19,448 nucleotides of DNA from Syntrophomonadaceae bacterium (lineage in GTDB: Bacteria; Bacillota; Syntrophomonadia; Syntrophomonadales; Syntrophomonadaceae), in the NCBI GenBank assembly GCA_028683995.1, contig JAQUGU010000002.1, forward strand, positions 8,316-27,763, in the 5' to 3' direction. How positions within the stretch are numbered: position 1 is the stretch's first letter; each line of letters begins with the position of its first letter. Shown piece after piece: positions 1-6,201 of this stretch. The translations under genes and the position numbers were made by a program. The notes beneath the pieces were generated by a model. That model was given only the letters and a program-made list of their open reading frames with translations. It was not told the origin of the DNA and did no database searches.

Positions 1-13
1 TTTAACCTCATAT

Positions 14-1357
14 TTAAAAGGGAAATTTTATAGGTGGCATTCCACCCTTTTTACCCTTGCGGTTACCCATATCAGCAAATTGTTTCATCAACTTGCGCGA
101 TTCTTCAAACTGTTTTAGTAAACGATTCACTTCCTGAACCTTGGTGCCGCTGCCCCGGGCAATACGTTTCTTACGACTACCATTTATCAGGGTTGGATTA
201 CGGCGTTCATTCAGGGTCATAGATTTTATAATTGCTTCTACATGAATTATTTCCTTTTCATCGAAATCAGGTTTTACGCCTTTGAGCTGTTTACTCAGGC
301 CGGGAATCATACCCATTAAATCTTCCAGCGGACCCATGGACCTGACCTGTTGCATCTGTTCCAAAAAATCTTCCAGGGTAAATTCCTGCTGGCGGATTTT
401 GCGCTCCATCTCCTTGGCCTTCTTAGCATCAAAGGTTTCCTGGGCCTTTTCCACCAGGCTGAGAACATCTCCCATACCCAGTATGCGTGATGCCATGCGA
501 TCAGGATAAAACACATCCAGGGCATCCAGTTTTTCACCTACGCCCACCAGTTTGATAGGACAGCCAGTGACGGCTTTGACCGAAAGGGCAGCACCGCCAC
601 GGGTATCACCGTCTAACTTGGTAAGTACCACCCCGGTTAACTCCAGTTCCTTATTAAAGCTCTCTGCTACATTCACCGCATCCTGCCCCGTCATAGCATC
701 TACTACCAACAGTATCTCATCAGGTTGAACCGCTGCTTTAATTTCTTTGAGCTCGTTCATCAGTTCTTCATTAATATGCAAGCGCCCGGCCGTATCCAGG
801 ATAATAACATCCCGGTTATGACTGCGGGCATATTCCAACGAAGCCCGGGCAATATCCACCGGATTGGCCTGACCCATAGAGAAAACCGGTATATCAACTT
901 GCTCTCCCAGTACCTGTAACTGTTTAATAGCTGCTGGCCGGTAAACGTCACAAGCTACAAAAAGAGGTCGCCGTCCCTGCTTAATTAATCTTTTACCCAA
1001 TTTAGCAACCGTGGTAGTTTTTCCTGAGCCCTGTAAACCCACTTCCATAATAACGCTGGGTGACCGGGACAGGTTCAGCTTACTTTCCGAACCACCCATC
1101 AACTCGGTCATCTCGTCATAAACTATCTTGACAATCTGCTGCCCCGGGGTAAGGCTTTGGAGAACTTCCTGCCCAACTGCGCGGTCGCGTACCCGGCTAA
1201 CGAAATCTTTTACCACTTTAAAATTTACGTCAGCCTCCAGCAATGCCAGGCGGACTTCCCGCATGGCAACCTTTACATCTTCTTCGTTTATTTTCCCTTT
1301 ACCCCGCAGCTTACGAAATATATCTTGTAAGCGGTCTGATAAACCTTCAAATGCCAT
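14..1357 (-). CDS. ffh: Signal recognition particle protein Ffh (SRP54 GTPase)
   Basis: Ffh binds the SRP RNA and signal sequences of nascent chains and, with the receptor FtsY, delivers ribosomes to the membrane translocon. The 447-residue length is normal for the family. Visible parts in order: the N domain (residues 1-95), the G domain with P-loop GLQGSGKT (107-114), DTAGR (188-192) and TKLDGDTRGG (246-255), then a methionine-containing M domain from about 310 with the MGMIPG segment and a basic RNA-binding stretch (SRKKRIARGSG). The tail is short and rich in Lys and Gly. The ATG at 1357 is preceded by AAAGGAGAGG at good spacing, so the start is secure. It lies 19 bp behind ylxM, the classical pairing. 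The operon probably continues past the left edge of the window. I see no truncation or missing catalytic motif. Confidence 0.98.
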   Translation of the reverse strand: MAFEGLSDRLQDIFRKLRGKGKINEEDVKVAMREVRLALLEADVNFKVVKDFVSRVRDRAVGQEVLQSLTPGQQIVKIVYDEMTELMGGSESKLNLSRSPSVIMEVGLQGSGKTTTVAKLGKRLIKQGRRPLFVACDVYRPAAIKQLQVLGEQVDIPVFSMGQANPVDIARASLEYARSHNRDVIILDTAGRLHINEELMNELKEIKAAVQPDEILLVVDAMTGQDAVNVAESFNKELELTGVVLTKLDGDTRGGAALSVKAVTGCPIKLVGVGEKLDALDVFYPDRMASRILGMGDVLSLVEKAQETFDAKKAKEMERKIRQQEFTLEDFLEQMQQVRSMGPLEDLMGMIPGLSKQLKGVKPDFDEKEIIHVEAIIKSMTLNERRNPTLINGSRKKRIARGSGTKVQEVNRLLKQFEESRKLMKQFADMGNRKGKKGGMPPIKFPF

Positions 1358-1376
1358 ATTACCTCTCCTTTATGGA

Positions 1377-1715
1377 TTAAAGCATTTCGTTTATTTCCTG
1401 CAATATTAGCAAGGCTTTCCCTGTATTATCTCCTCTGGATGAATTCTCCAATAAAGCGCATACTTCCTGCAGGCGCTGGCGCGTCTTCAGAAAGCGCCCC
1501 GCCAATCCCAGCCGGTTTTCATATGCCTGCAGGGCGGTTTCTGCCCTTTTTAATATATCATGAACAGCCTGCCGGGTAATTTGCATGTGTTCAGCAATTT
1601 CTGCCAGGGACCAGTCATTCTCATAATGAAGACTCATGGCATCCTGCTGTTTCTGGGTCAACAAAGGACCATAAAAATCATTTAAGAAAACTATATAACT
1701 TCTTTTTTCCAGCAT
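1377..1715 (-). CDS. ylxM: YlxM/UPF0122 family helix-turn-helix protein, SRP-associated
   Basis: This is a small helix-turn-helix protein of the YlxM (p13) family, encoded next to ffh throughout Firmicutes; family members have been linked to the SRP pathway. The open frame extends upstream to 1769, but I chose the ATG at 1715 (112 aa, starting MLEKRSY). A GGAGA motif sits 6 nt before it, while the ATG two codons earlier (1721) directly abuts that motif. The longer frame would also run through the promoter and palindrome region. The DNA-binding-like helix pair is seen in LAEIAEHMQITRQAVHDILKR (first 20 residues of that segment are the core). The C-terminal half is helical. It is followed 19 bp later by ffh, so the two are surely co-transcribed. 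Family and start are confident; the biochemical role is known only from the family. Confidence 0.93.
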   Translation of the reverse strand: MLEKRSYIVFLNDFYGPLLTQKQQDAMSLHYENDWSLAEIAEHMQITRQAVHDILKRAETALQAYENRLGLAGRFLKTRQRLQEVCALLENSSRGDNTGKALLILQEINEML

Positions 1716-1729
1716 AACCATTCTCCAAG

Positions 1730-1751
1730 TGTAAAGGTATAATACTTTACA
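1730..1751. promoter_or_regulatory. Perfect 7-bp inverted repeat over the ylxM transcription start
   Basis: TGTAAAG and CTTTACA are exact reverse complements separated by 8 nt. The predicted start of the ylxM-ffh transcript, about 7 nt after the -10 at 1757-1762, falls at the edge of this element. It is therefore placed like an operator or a 5'-terminal mRNA hairpin. The binding factor is unknown. Confidence 0.5.
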
Positions 1752-1756
1752 GCTCA

Positions 1757-1785
1757 ATTTTAACTGCAACCGGTTTTCATGTCAA
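1757..1785 (-). promoter_or_regulatory. SigA-type promoter of ylxM-ffh
   Basis: On the minus strand there is TTGACA (1780-1785), a 17-bp spacer and TAAAAT (1757-1762). This is a perfect -35 with a 5/6 -10 at optimal spacing. The predicted start gives a leader of roughly 35 nt before the chosen ylxM ATG. Confidence 0.85.
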
Positions 1786-1821
1786 GCACACGGTGATTTT
1801 CACTTCCGAAAACCCGCCTAG

Positions 1822-1850
1822 TTTACCCAAAGGGTACCCTACATGGTAAA
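1822..1850. promoter_or_regulatory. Nested palindrome between divergent ylxM and degV promoters
   Basis: A 10-bp perfect palindrome AGGGTACCCT (1831-1840) sits inside a second inverted repeat, TTTACC (1822-1827) and GGTAAA (1845-1850). It lies between the ylxM -35 and the degV -10, where an operator would be expected. I do not recognise the regulator; the shape is that of a dimeric repressor or activator site. Confidence 0.4.
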
Positions 1851-1883
1851 TCGTAAGCAGTGGTATACTAGCTAAAAACAAAG

Positions 1884-1892
1884 TGCTATAAT
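1884..1892 (+). promoter_or_regulatory. Extended -10 promoter of the DegV gene
   Basis: The sequence TGCTATAAT has a consensus -10 (1887-1892) with a TGn extension. No good -35 is present 17 bp upstream (TATACT at 1864-1869 is poor), so this would work as an extended -10 promoter. The leader would be about 45 nt. Confidence 0.6.
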
Positions 1893-1945
1893 TCAATTGT
1901 ATGTTTTAACCAATTACAAATTTTTCTTGATGGGAGCTGAAGGGA

Positions 1946-2791
1946 TTGAAGGAAAAAATAGCCCTGATAGTTGACAGTATGTGTGATTTGCCCCAGGAGA
2001 TTATTCAGAAATTTGCTATTAAAGTATTACCGGCCAAAATCATTTATCCGGGGAAAGAATATGCGGATGGGGTTGATATACAACCAGACGAGGTTTACCG
2101 GCGGATGCCAGCTGAAATCCCCACCACTGCCATGCCAACCCGACATGAGATCGCAGAAACCTTTGAACAAATACGTCGTGAAGGCTTTACCCATGTCCTG
2201 GCATTGCATATTTCCAGCGGCCTTTCCGGAACTGTTGAGTCGGTGAGGATGGTAGCCCGTGATTTTGAAAACCTGGAGATTAATGTGATAGATACTAAGA
2301 CCCTGACCATGGGGACCGGTTGGATGGTGCTGGACGCAGCACGTAACATTGCTAACGGTTTATCCTATGAGCGAGTGGTGGAAAGCCTGCAACGTATTCA
2401 GCCAAAAATTGAAGTATATTATATTATTGAAACCCTGGAATACCTGCGCCGAGGTGGAAGAATCGGTCGCGTAGCCAGCATGCTGGGTCAGTTTTTACAT
2501 CTTAAACCTATTATCTCAGTTGACCGGGAAGGCGATTACTTTACCTACTGCAAGGCCCGGGGACGTTTGAAATCCATAGAGAAACTGGTGGAAATTGTGG
2601 AAAACAAGGTGAAAGAAAAACAGATTAAACTGGCAGTACTGAATGGTGGGGCATCGCAGGAATTCGAGAATTTGGTGGAAAGATTGCGCCAGTTGCCTAA
2701 TATCAGGGAACTGGTTACCTCGGACATCAGCCCTGCTCTGGGGGTGCATACCGGCCCTGGCCTGCTGGGCATAAGTTTTTACGAAGTATAA
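1946..2791 (+). CDS. DegV family protein (FakB-like fatty-acid-binding)
   Basis: DegV/FakB proteins bind a fatty acid and present it to the fatty acid kinase FakA, which makes acyl phosphate for phospholipid synthesis. The 281-residue length is typical. Family landmarks are seen: the N-terminal strand with DSMCDLP (10-16), the HISSGLSGT loop (88-96) whose serines contact the lipid carboxylate in known structures, the IDTKTLTMGTG segment, LRRGGRIG, KPIISVDREG and the C-terminal HTGPGLLGISFY. The start is TTG, supported by GGGAG 9 nt upstream and by the fact that family members begin right at the KIALIVDS strand; no ATG lies nearby. It is a single-gene unit, with an upstream promoter and two hairpins after it. 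The kinase partner is not in the window. The ligand is inferred from the family only. Confidence 0.93.
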   Translation: MKEKIALIVDSMCDLPQEIIQKFAIKVLPAKIIYPGKEYADGVDIQPDEVYRRMPAEIPTTAMPTRHEIAETFEQIRREGFTHVLALHISSGLSGTVESVRMVARDFENLEINVIDTKTLTMGTGWMVLDAARNIANGLSYERVVESLQRIQPKIEVYYIIETLEYLRRGGRIGRVASMLGQFLHLKPIISVDREGDYFTYCKARGRLKSIEKLVEIVENKVKEKQIKLAVLNGGASQEFENLVERLRQLPNIRELVTSDISPALGVHTGPGLLGISFYEV

Positions 2792-2802
2792 GCACTAAAC
2801 AA

Positions 2803-2842
2803 AAAAACCGGCGAGAATGCATCAGGCATCTCGCCGGTTTTT
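2803..2842 (+). terminator. Rho-independent terminator after degV
   Basis: A strong stem (AAAAACCGGCGAGA...TCTCGCCGGTTTTT, with one bulged A near the loop) ends in a run of T on the plus strand, 11 bp after the degV stop. The A-run on the left arm means it could also act in the other direction. Confidence 0.92.
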
Positions 2843-2854
2843 GCATAGAAAATA

Positions 2855-2890
2855 GAGGCGGAGGCTGTATCGCAGTACGGCTTCCGCTTT
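2855..2890 (+). terminator. Second, GU-rich hairpin in tandem with the degV terminator
   Basis: GCGGAGGCTGTA (2858-2869) pairs fully with TACGGCTTCCGC (2876-2887) if two G-U pairs are allowed on the plus-strand RNA, around a 6-nt loop. The stem extends by 2-3 pairs and is followed by TTTAATTT. The wobble pairs sit correctly only for the plus-strand transcript, supporting a backup terminator in that direction. Confidence 0.55.
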
Positions 2891-2900
2891 AATTTAGTAA

Positions 2901-2930
2901 TTGTAATTATTTACCATCATGTTATATAAT
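2901..2930 (+). promoter_or_regulatory. Probable SigA promoter of the secreted protein gene
   Basis: TTGTAA (2901-2906), an 18-bp spacer, and a consensus TATAAT (2925-2930). The transcript would have a short leader with AAAGGAGA just before the TTG start at 2961. Confidence 0.6.
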
Positions 2931-2960
2931 ACCAGTATCAACTTATAAAGGAGAATTGCG

Positions 2961-3485
2961 TTGCCGGTCAAAAAGATTTGTCTATTTAGCCTTACAATAG
3001 TTACCTGCCTGTTATTTGTTTTCTCACCTTTAATGCAGGCTAAAACCTGCTCCCATTCTAATCAGACTACCATTAGCGCTCTTCAGGCGATGCTTAATAG
3101 TTTTGAACTCTACTACTCTTATCTAAATGATACCGAAATAAAGCAAGGCTACTACTTACCACTGCATGGCAAAACCCGGGCAGAAGCTATTGACTACCTG
3201 AGGGAAGGATTTGAAGAGAATCTGGCTACGGCCATAGTGGACGAGTACACCTGTTTCATACCAGTGCTTGACTGCCTGGCTATTAAGCCCGGTGACGGCC
3301 TGCCAGTACTTAATAAGGACGACATTCCCTATCTTAGCTGTAATAAAATCAGTAATAAGCATATAATTTTTTCCCGGGAATTCACTGGATGTTACTCTCC
3401 TGTTGACCGTTACCGTTACCAGGTAGAAATGCAACTATATCAAGACCACTGGAAAATATCCGCCCTTAGCCTGAAGAAACTCTGA
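2961..3485 (+). CDS. Predicted secreted cysteine-containing protein, unknown family
   Basis: I do not recognise this 174-residue protein. The N-terminus is a clear Sec signal peptide: basic MPVKK, a hydrophobic core (residues 6-24) and a possible signal peptidase I site after LMQA (27). No lipobox is present. The mature part would be about 147 residues with five cysteines (C30, C98, C105, C127, C144), allowing disulphides in an exported protein. The chain begins with an amphipathic helix (SALQAMLNSFELYYSYL) and ends in a strand pair (YRYQVEMQLYQDHWKISALSL), an arrangement reminiscent of NTF2/SnoaL-like folds; that is a guess from pattern alone. The start is TTG, set by AAAGGAGA 6 nt upstream. 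It has its own promoter after the degV terminators and lies 184 bp ahead of another uncharacterised gene. It is an intact open frame with ordinary codon use. Confidence 0.75.
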   Translation: MPVKKICLFSLTIVTCLLFVFSPLMQAKTCSHSNQTTISALQAMLNSFELYYSYLNDTEIKQGYYLPLHGKTRAEAIDYLREGFEENLATAIVDEYTCFIPVLDCLAIKPGDGLPVLNKDDIPYLSCNKISNKHIIFSREFTGCYSPVDRYRYQVEMQLYQDHWKISALSLKKL

Positions 3486-3669
3486 GCAGATAATAGACGC
3501 TGCCTATGTTATCCATGAAATTTTGTTTTTACAGCAGGAAATGAGGTATAAACTATAGAAATAGGTTCACAGTATTAATTAGAAAATAGGGTGCTGGTAG
3601 CAGAAGGAAGAAGCATTGCAATTAGCAGTGGTAACCCATAGTAGCGTGGTTAATTAAGAATTAAGGTAT

Positions 3670-4116
3670 GTGAAAGGCGTGAACTGGTTGAATAAGTATT
3701 ATGTTGTTGACAAATCCCGTTATACAGAGAACTGGCCCCTCTTGGCGCTTTTATTTCTTGGCGCCATCCTGGCCTGGTGGCAAATATCGTCACTCGCAGG
3801 TGCAGTGCTGGCGGGGTTAGGATTTATAATAATGCTGGTAAATGAGCAGCGGGGAAAGAAAAAGAAAGGCAACTCCATAGAAGTTTTAGAAAAATGCATA
3901 ATATTTAACGAAGATGGCAAGAGTCGCAGTGTTGCATTTAATGAAATAAAGAAAGTAAAGTATAGTAACGGTCTATCCGCTGGAGATCCAGCCATATTAA
4001 TAGAAACGGGAATTAACAAACATAAAATTCAACCTTCACACTATGAAAACAGCCAAAAACTGCTTCAACAATTACAGAGCAAGTTTTCTGCTTTTAACTG
4101 TACCATAGTTAAATAA
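3670..4116 (+). CDS. Two-helix membrane protein with a small cytoplasmic domain (PH-like?)
   Basis: I cannot name the family. The 148-residue protein has two adjacent hydrophobic segments (about residues 23-39 and 41-56, the second ending IIMLVNEQ), then a positively charged RGKKKKG stretch that should stay in the cytoplasm. After it comes a soluble domain of alternating strands ending in a helix (ENSQKLLQQLQSKF). Two short hydrophobic helices followed by a beta-rich domain with one C-terminal helix resemble small bacterial PH-domain membrane proteins, which is inference only. The start is uncertain: the GTG at 3670 has only AAGG three nt upstream, whereas the in-frame TTG at 3688 (MNKYYVVDK) has AAAGG ten nt upstream. 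The gene converges on the HD-GYP gene, with 26 bp and no obvious terminator between them. Confidence 0.65.
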   Translation: MKGVNWLNKYYVVDKSRYTENWPLLALLFLGAILAWWQISSLAGAVLAGLGFIIMLVNEQRGKKKKGNSIEVLEKCIIFNEDGKSRSVAFNEIKKVKYSNGLSAGDPAILIETGINKHKIQPSHYENSQKLLQQLQSKFSAFNCTIVK

Positions 4117-4142
4117 TACGACTACGCCTTTTCATGGGACTT

Positions 4143-5285
4143 TTACAGCCCTGCTGCATTTATATCGCTGGGCAAGTTATCTTCCCTTGCCCGGGAGATT
4201 CTCTCCAGTATATCTGCAGTCTCTTGCTTGTTTAACCGCCCGCTTATCTTAACCTTGCTACTTTGTTGCAAGTCAATGGTAAGGTTTGTTTTTAATGGGT
4301 TCCCATGCTCATCAGTCATAATTTCGATTATGGGCCTGGTCATGTTAAACCGGTTTGCTGATGTAACTACAGCAATGCGACCATCGTTAAGACGAATGAG
4401 GCTACCCATCGGATAAACAGCTATATTGGAAGTGAAAGCATCGACAATATCAAGATCGAAATAAGTATTCTGCAAACCTTTTAATACAGTCAAACCATCT
4501 GTGGTGGAATAAGCCTTGCGGTACGGGTGGTCGGATATAACCGCATCAAAAGTGTCTGCCACTGCTGTTATTTTGGCATATTCCACTATCTCCTTACTCC
4601 GTAACCCCCGGGGATAACCGCTTCCATCCACCCGTTCATGATGCTGATAGGCTATATGGGTGGCTGTAGTAGACAGTTCATGGTAATTGCGGAGAATATT
4701 AAAACCTATTATCGGATGTTCTCTTATGGCCTCCATTTCCTGCTGGTTTAAAGCTCCTGGATTATTGATTATAGAACGATCGATGGTAACCATTCCGATA
4801 TCATGCAAAAGTGCACCCAGTCCCAGATCCATTATATTACCCTCGGGATAACCCAGGCTGAGACCGGTCATAATGGCGTAAATGGAGACATTTATCGGGT
4901 GAAAAAAATAGTAGTCCTCCTGGCTGCGAATCTCTTCCTTCTGAATTAAGATGTTACGGTTAAGAACAACCTCATCGATAAGAAGATTTACGCTTTTCCG
5001 CAAGGATGTCATTTCCAGCGCTTTACCGCTGGAAAACGCATTTAATGAATGTTTCAGTGTAGAAGATACAGTTGTCAGCACCTTATTCGATACTATATCT
5101 TCTGCTTCCATATCCACCAGGTTATCCTTAACAAAAACGGAGGCAATGCCCAGTTCCTGCAATTTCCGAATAAGATTTGCTGTAATCTCAGTATTCTGAG
5201 TAATAAGTGTTCGCCCCTCGCTACCCATGACGGTTCTTGCCACTATCATTCCTGCATGCAATTCCTCTGTATAAACCCTTTTCAT
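4143..5285 (-). CDS. HD-GYP domain protein, predicted cyclic-di-GMP phosphodiesterase
   Basis: HD-GYP proteins hydrolyse cyclic di-GMP (some act on other cyclic dinucleotides). This 380-residue soluble protein has an N-terminal region (about 1-60: LHAGMIVARTVMGSEGRTL, common in clostridial members), an HD-GYP catalytic domain (about 125-285) and a C-terminal beta-rich segment (290-370). Metal-binding and signature residues visible: H129, H161-D162, H190, HHERVDGSGYP (215-225) and D244. There is no receiver, PAS or transmembrane segment, so the input signal is not apparent. One oddity is that the usual lysine of HD-x-GK is methionine (HDIGM, 161-165), a change seen in some family members but one that makes activity less certain. 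The ATG follows a GGGGGGA site. It stands alone between a convergent neighbour and the zinc-ribbon gene terminator. Confidence 0.92.
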   Translation of the reverse strand: MKRVYTEELHAGMIVARTVMGSEGRTLITQNTEITANLIRKLQELGIASVFVKDNLVDMEAEDIVSNKVLTTVSSTLKHSLNAFSSGKALEMTSLRKSVNLLIDEVVLNRNILIQKEEIRSQEDYYFFHPINVSIYAIMTGLSLGYPEGNIMDLGLGALLHDIGMVTIDRSIINNPGALNQQEMEAIREHPIIGFNILRNYHELSTTATHIAYQHHERVDGSGYPRGLRSKEIVEYAKITAVADTFDAVISDHPYRKAYSTTDGLTVLKGLQNTYFDLDIVDAFTSNIAVYPMGSLIRLNDGRIAVVTSANRFNMTRPIIEIMTDEHGNPLKTNLTIDLQQSSKVKISGRLNKQETADILERISRAREDNLPSDINAAGL

Positions 5286-5540
5286 ACAATTCCCCCCAAG
5301 ACCCTAATAGGCATCTGTTTTTTTATTGCCTGGATAATACGAATTCTATATCACAGGAGTTTTGTTATCAGGTTACCCTGGATGAAGCATATTTTCATCA
5401 GCCTTTGGTCACTATTTCTACGGGACTTTCCTCGTTTAATAGGACTATACCTGACCTATTGCTGGGAAAAAGGTTAGGCTTAATACATGCTTATTCTCCT
5501 GCCCTTGTTGTAGGACATCGGGTAGGAAGTAAAATGGGAC
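5286..5540. other. Gene-free stretch upstream of the HD-GYP gene
   Basis: I see no supported gene here. Open frames crossing it lack ribosome binding sites and overlap the real neighbours. It holds the leader and probable promoter of the HD-GYP gene (5343-5371) and an imperfect inverted repeat on the plus strand (CCTGACCT about 5451-5458 against AGGTTAGG about 5472-5479). I looked for the conserved core of a GEMM-type cyclic-di-GMP riboswitch ahead of the HD-GYP gene and did not find it. Confidence 0.5.
5343..5371 (-). promoter_or_regulatory. Possible promoter of the HD-GYP gene
   Basis: On the minus strand, CTGATA (5366-5371), a 17-bp spacer and TAGAAT (5343-5348). The -10 matches 5/6 and the -35 4/6. 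The leader would be about 50 nt. This is only a candidate. Confidence 0.35.
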
Positions 5541-5572
5541 AAAAAAAGAGGGGTCTCACTAACCCCTCTTTT
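5541..5572 (-). terminator. Rho-independent terminator of the zinc-ribbon gene
   Basis: AAAAGAGGGGT and ACCCCTCTTTT are exact complements around a 7-nt loop; on the minus strand the stem ends in seven T. It begins 17 bp after the zinc-ribbon stop codon. Symmetry of the arms means it may also stop plus-strand transcripts. Confidence 0.92.
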
Positions 5573-5588
5573 GTGTTGGCATGTCGAC

Positions 5589-5888
5589 TTAATAGCGATT
5601 ACGCCTTGCCTGATAACAATCTCTACAATAGACTGGTCTGTCCCCACTGGGTTCAAACGGTACTGTAGTCTCCTGACCGCAATCAGCACAGACAGTGGAG
5701 AACACCGGGCGATCTTCTCTGGAACGAGAACTATAGCCGTTACGTTGCTGCTTACGTGCTCTTCTGCAATCCGGGCAACGACCTGGTTCGTTCTGGAAAC
5801 CCTTTTCCGCGTAAAATTCCTGCTCCGACGCTGAGAACAAAAACTCGTTACCACAATCCTTACAAACTAGATACTTGTCTTCTAACAT
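5589..5888 (-). CDS. Small double zinc-ribbon protein (CxxC-x17-CxxC type)
   Basis: This 99-residue soluble protein consists almost wholly of two four-cysteine zinc sites. The first is C9-x2-C12 with C38-x2-C41 (the probable zinc-ribbon domain, including GRCPDCR). The second is C67-x2-C70 with C88-x2-C91, carrying the recognisable string GQETTVPFEPSGDRPVYC. Between them lies a basic linker (ARKQQRNGYSSRSR). Proteins of this build are widespread in Clostridia and other bacteria without a firmly assigned role; nucleic-acid binding is a reasonable guess from the basic linker and zinc ribbons. The ATG has AAGGGAGA at good spacing. It is a single-gene unit: a full consensus promoter at 5968-5997, a roughly 70-nt leader that can pair with the ribosome binding site, and a terminator right after the stop. 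Such a strong promoter with an occluding leader suggests post-transcriptional control. Confidence 0.9.
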   Translation of the reverse strand: MLEDKYLVCKDCGNEFLFSASEQEFYAEKGFQNEPGRCPDCRRARKQQRNGYSSRSREDRPVFSTVCADCGQETTVPFEPSGDRPVYCRDCYQARRNRY

Positions 5889-5894
5889 TAATTC

Positions 5895-5946
5895 ATCTCC
5901 CTTCCGGGATTACTCTTGGACTTAGTTTTCCCCAAAAAGGAGATCC
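5895..5946 (-). promoter_or_regulatory. Leader that can sequester the zinc-ribbon gene ribosome binding site
   Basis: In the minus-strand transcript, AUCUCCUUUU (5935-5944) can form ten continuous pairs (two G-U) with GAAGGGAGAU (5895-5904), which contains the ribosome binding site. A competing helix GGGAU (5942-5946) with AUCCC (5906-5910) crosses the first, so the two cannot both nest. This is the layout of an on/off translational switch, though I recognise no known riboswitch class. Pairing was counted by hand; no folding energy was computed. Confidence 0.45.
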
Positions 5947-5967
5947 CTTCAAGAACAAGGCAAAGAA

Positions 5968-5997
5968 ATTATAGCCTAAACCTGATCTAATTGTCAA
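5968..5997 (-). promoter_or_regulatory. Consensus SigA promoter of the zinc-ribbon gene
   Basis: On the minus strand, TTGACA (5992-5997), an 18-bp spacer, TATAAT (5968-5973). Both hexamers are perfect. The predicted start lies about 70 nt before the ATG at 5888. Confidence 0.88.
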
Positions 5998-6153
5998 ATT
6001 TCTTCATTCAGAAAACTTACCCAATAAAACTCTGCTACCGGCTGCGATAAAATCAGGTATCGCCATCGTAAGCCCTGATTATTAGAAATACTGGTGAACG
6101 GGCCAACATGGAAAGGCGCAGCACCTTCTACATCTGCCGTATAGTCGGAGACC
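5998..6153. other. Gene-free stretch with two mutually exclusive hairpins
   Basis: This lies between the zinc-ribbon promoter and the tRNA terminator and contains no supported gene. It can form GCGATA/TATCGC (6044-6049 with 6058-6063) or AATCAGG/CCTGATT (6051-6057 with 6074-6080). The second uses the loop of the first, so only one can exist at a time. Read on the minus strand, the second is followed by TTTTAT, weakly terminator-like. I could not match the region to SRP RNA, 6S RNA, tmRNA or RNase P RNA. Confidence 0.35.
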
Positions 6154-6201
6154 AAAAATCACTTCCTTTCCCGTGGATTCACCACATGGATAGAAAGTGA
6201 T
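6154..6201 (-). terminator. Terminator of the tRNA Met-Glu-Val unit
   Basis: On the minus strand a long imperfect stem starts ATCACTT (6195-6201), closes with AAGTGAT (6158-6164), has an inner GTGG/CCAC helix with a TGAAT loop, and ends in five T. It lies about 80 bp after tRNA-Val and is the first terminator-like structure downstream of it. Confidence 0.7.

Noticed and set aside
1716..1769. Upstream extension of ylxM to 1769
   Set aside because: The added codons are the transcribed or promoter palindrome region and do not look like YlxM; the proper ribosome binding site serves the ATG at 1715.
3616..3660. A 13-codon TTG-initiated frame behind GAAGGAAG, ahead of the membrane protein gene
   Set aside because: It is too short to judge, and the ribosome-binding-like motif in a purine-rich stretch is weak evidence.
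5286..5480. Cyclic-di-GMP riboswitch ahead of the HD-GYP gene
   Set aside because: The conserved cores of the GEMM classes were not found on the minus strand, and the probable promoter leaves a leader of only about 50 nt.
5237..5668. Plus-strand open frames over the HD-GYP leader and zinc-ribbon terminator
   Set aside because: They lack ribosome binding sites, cross a strong terminator hairpin and overlap two well-supported genes.
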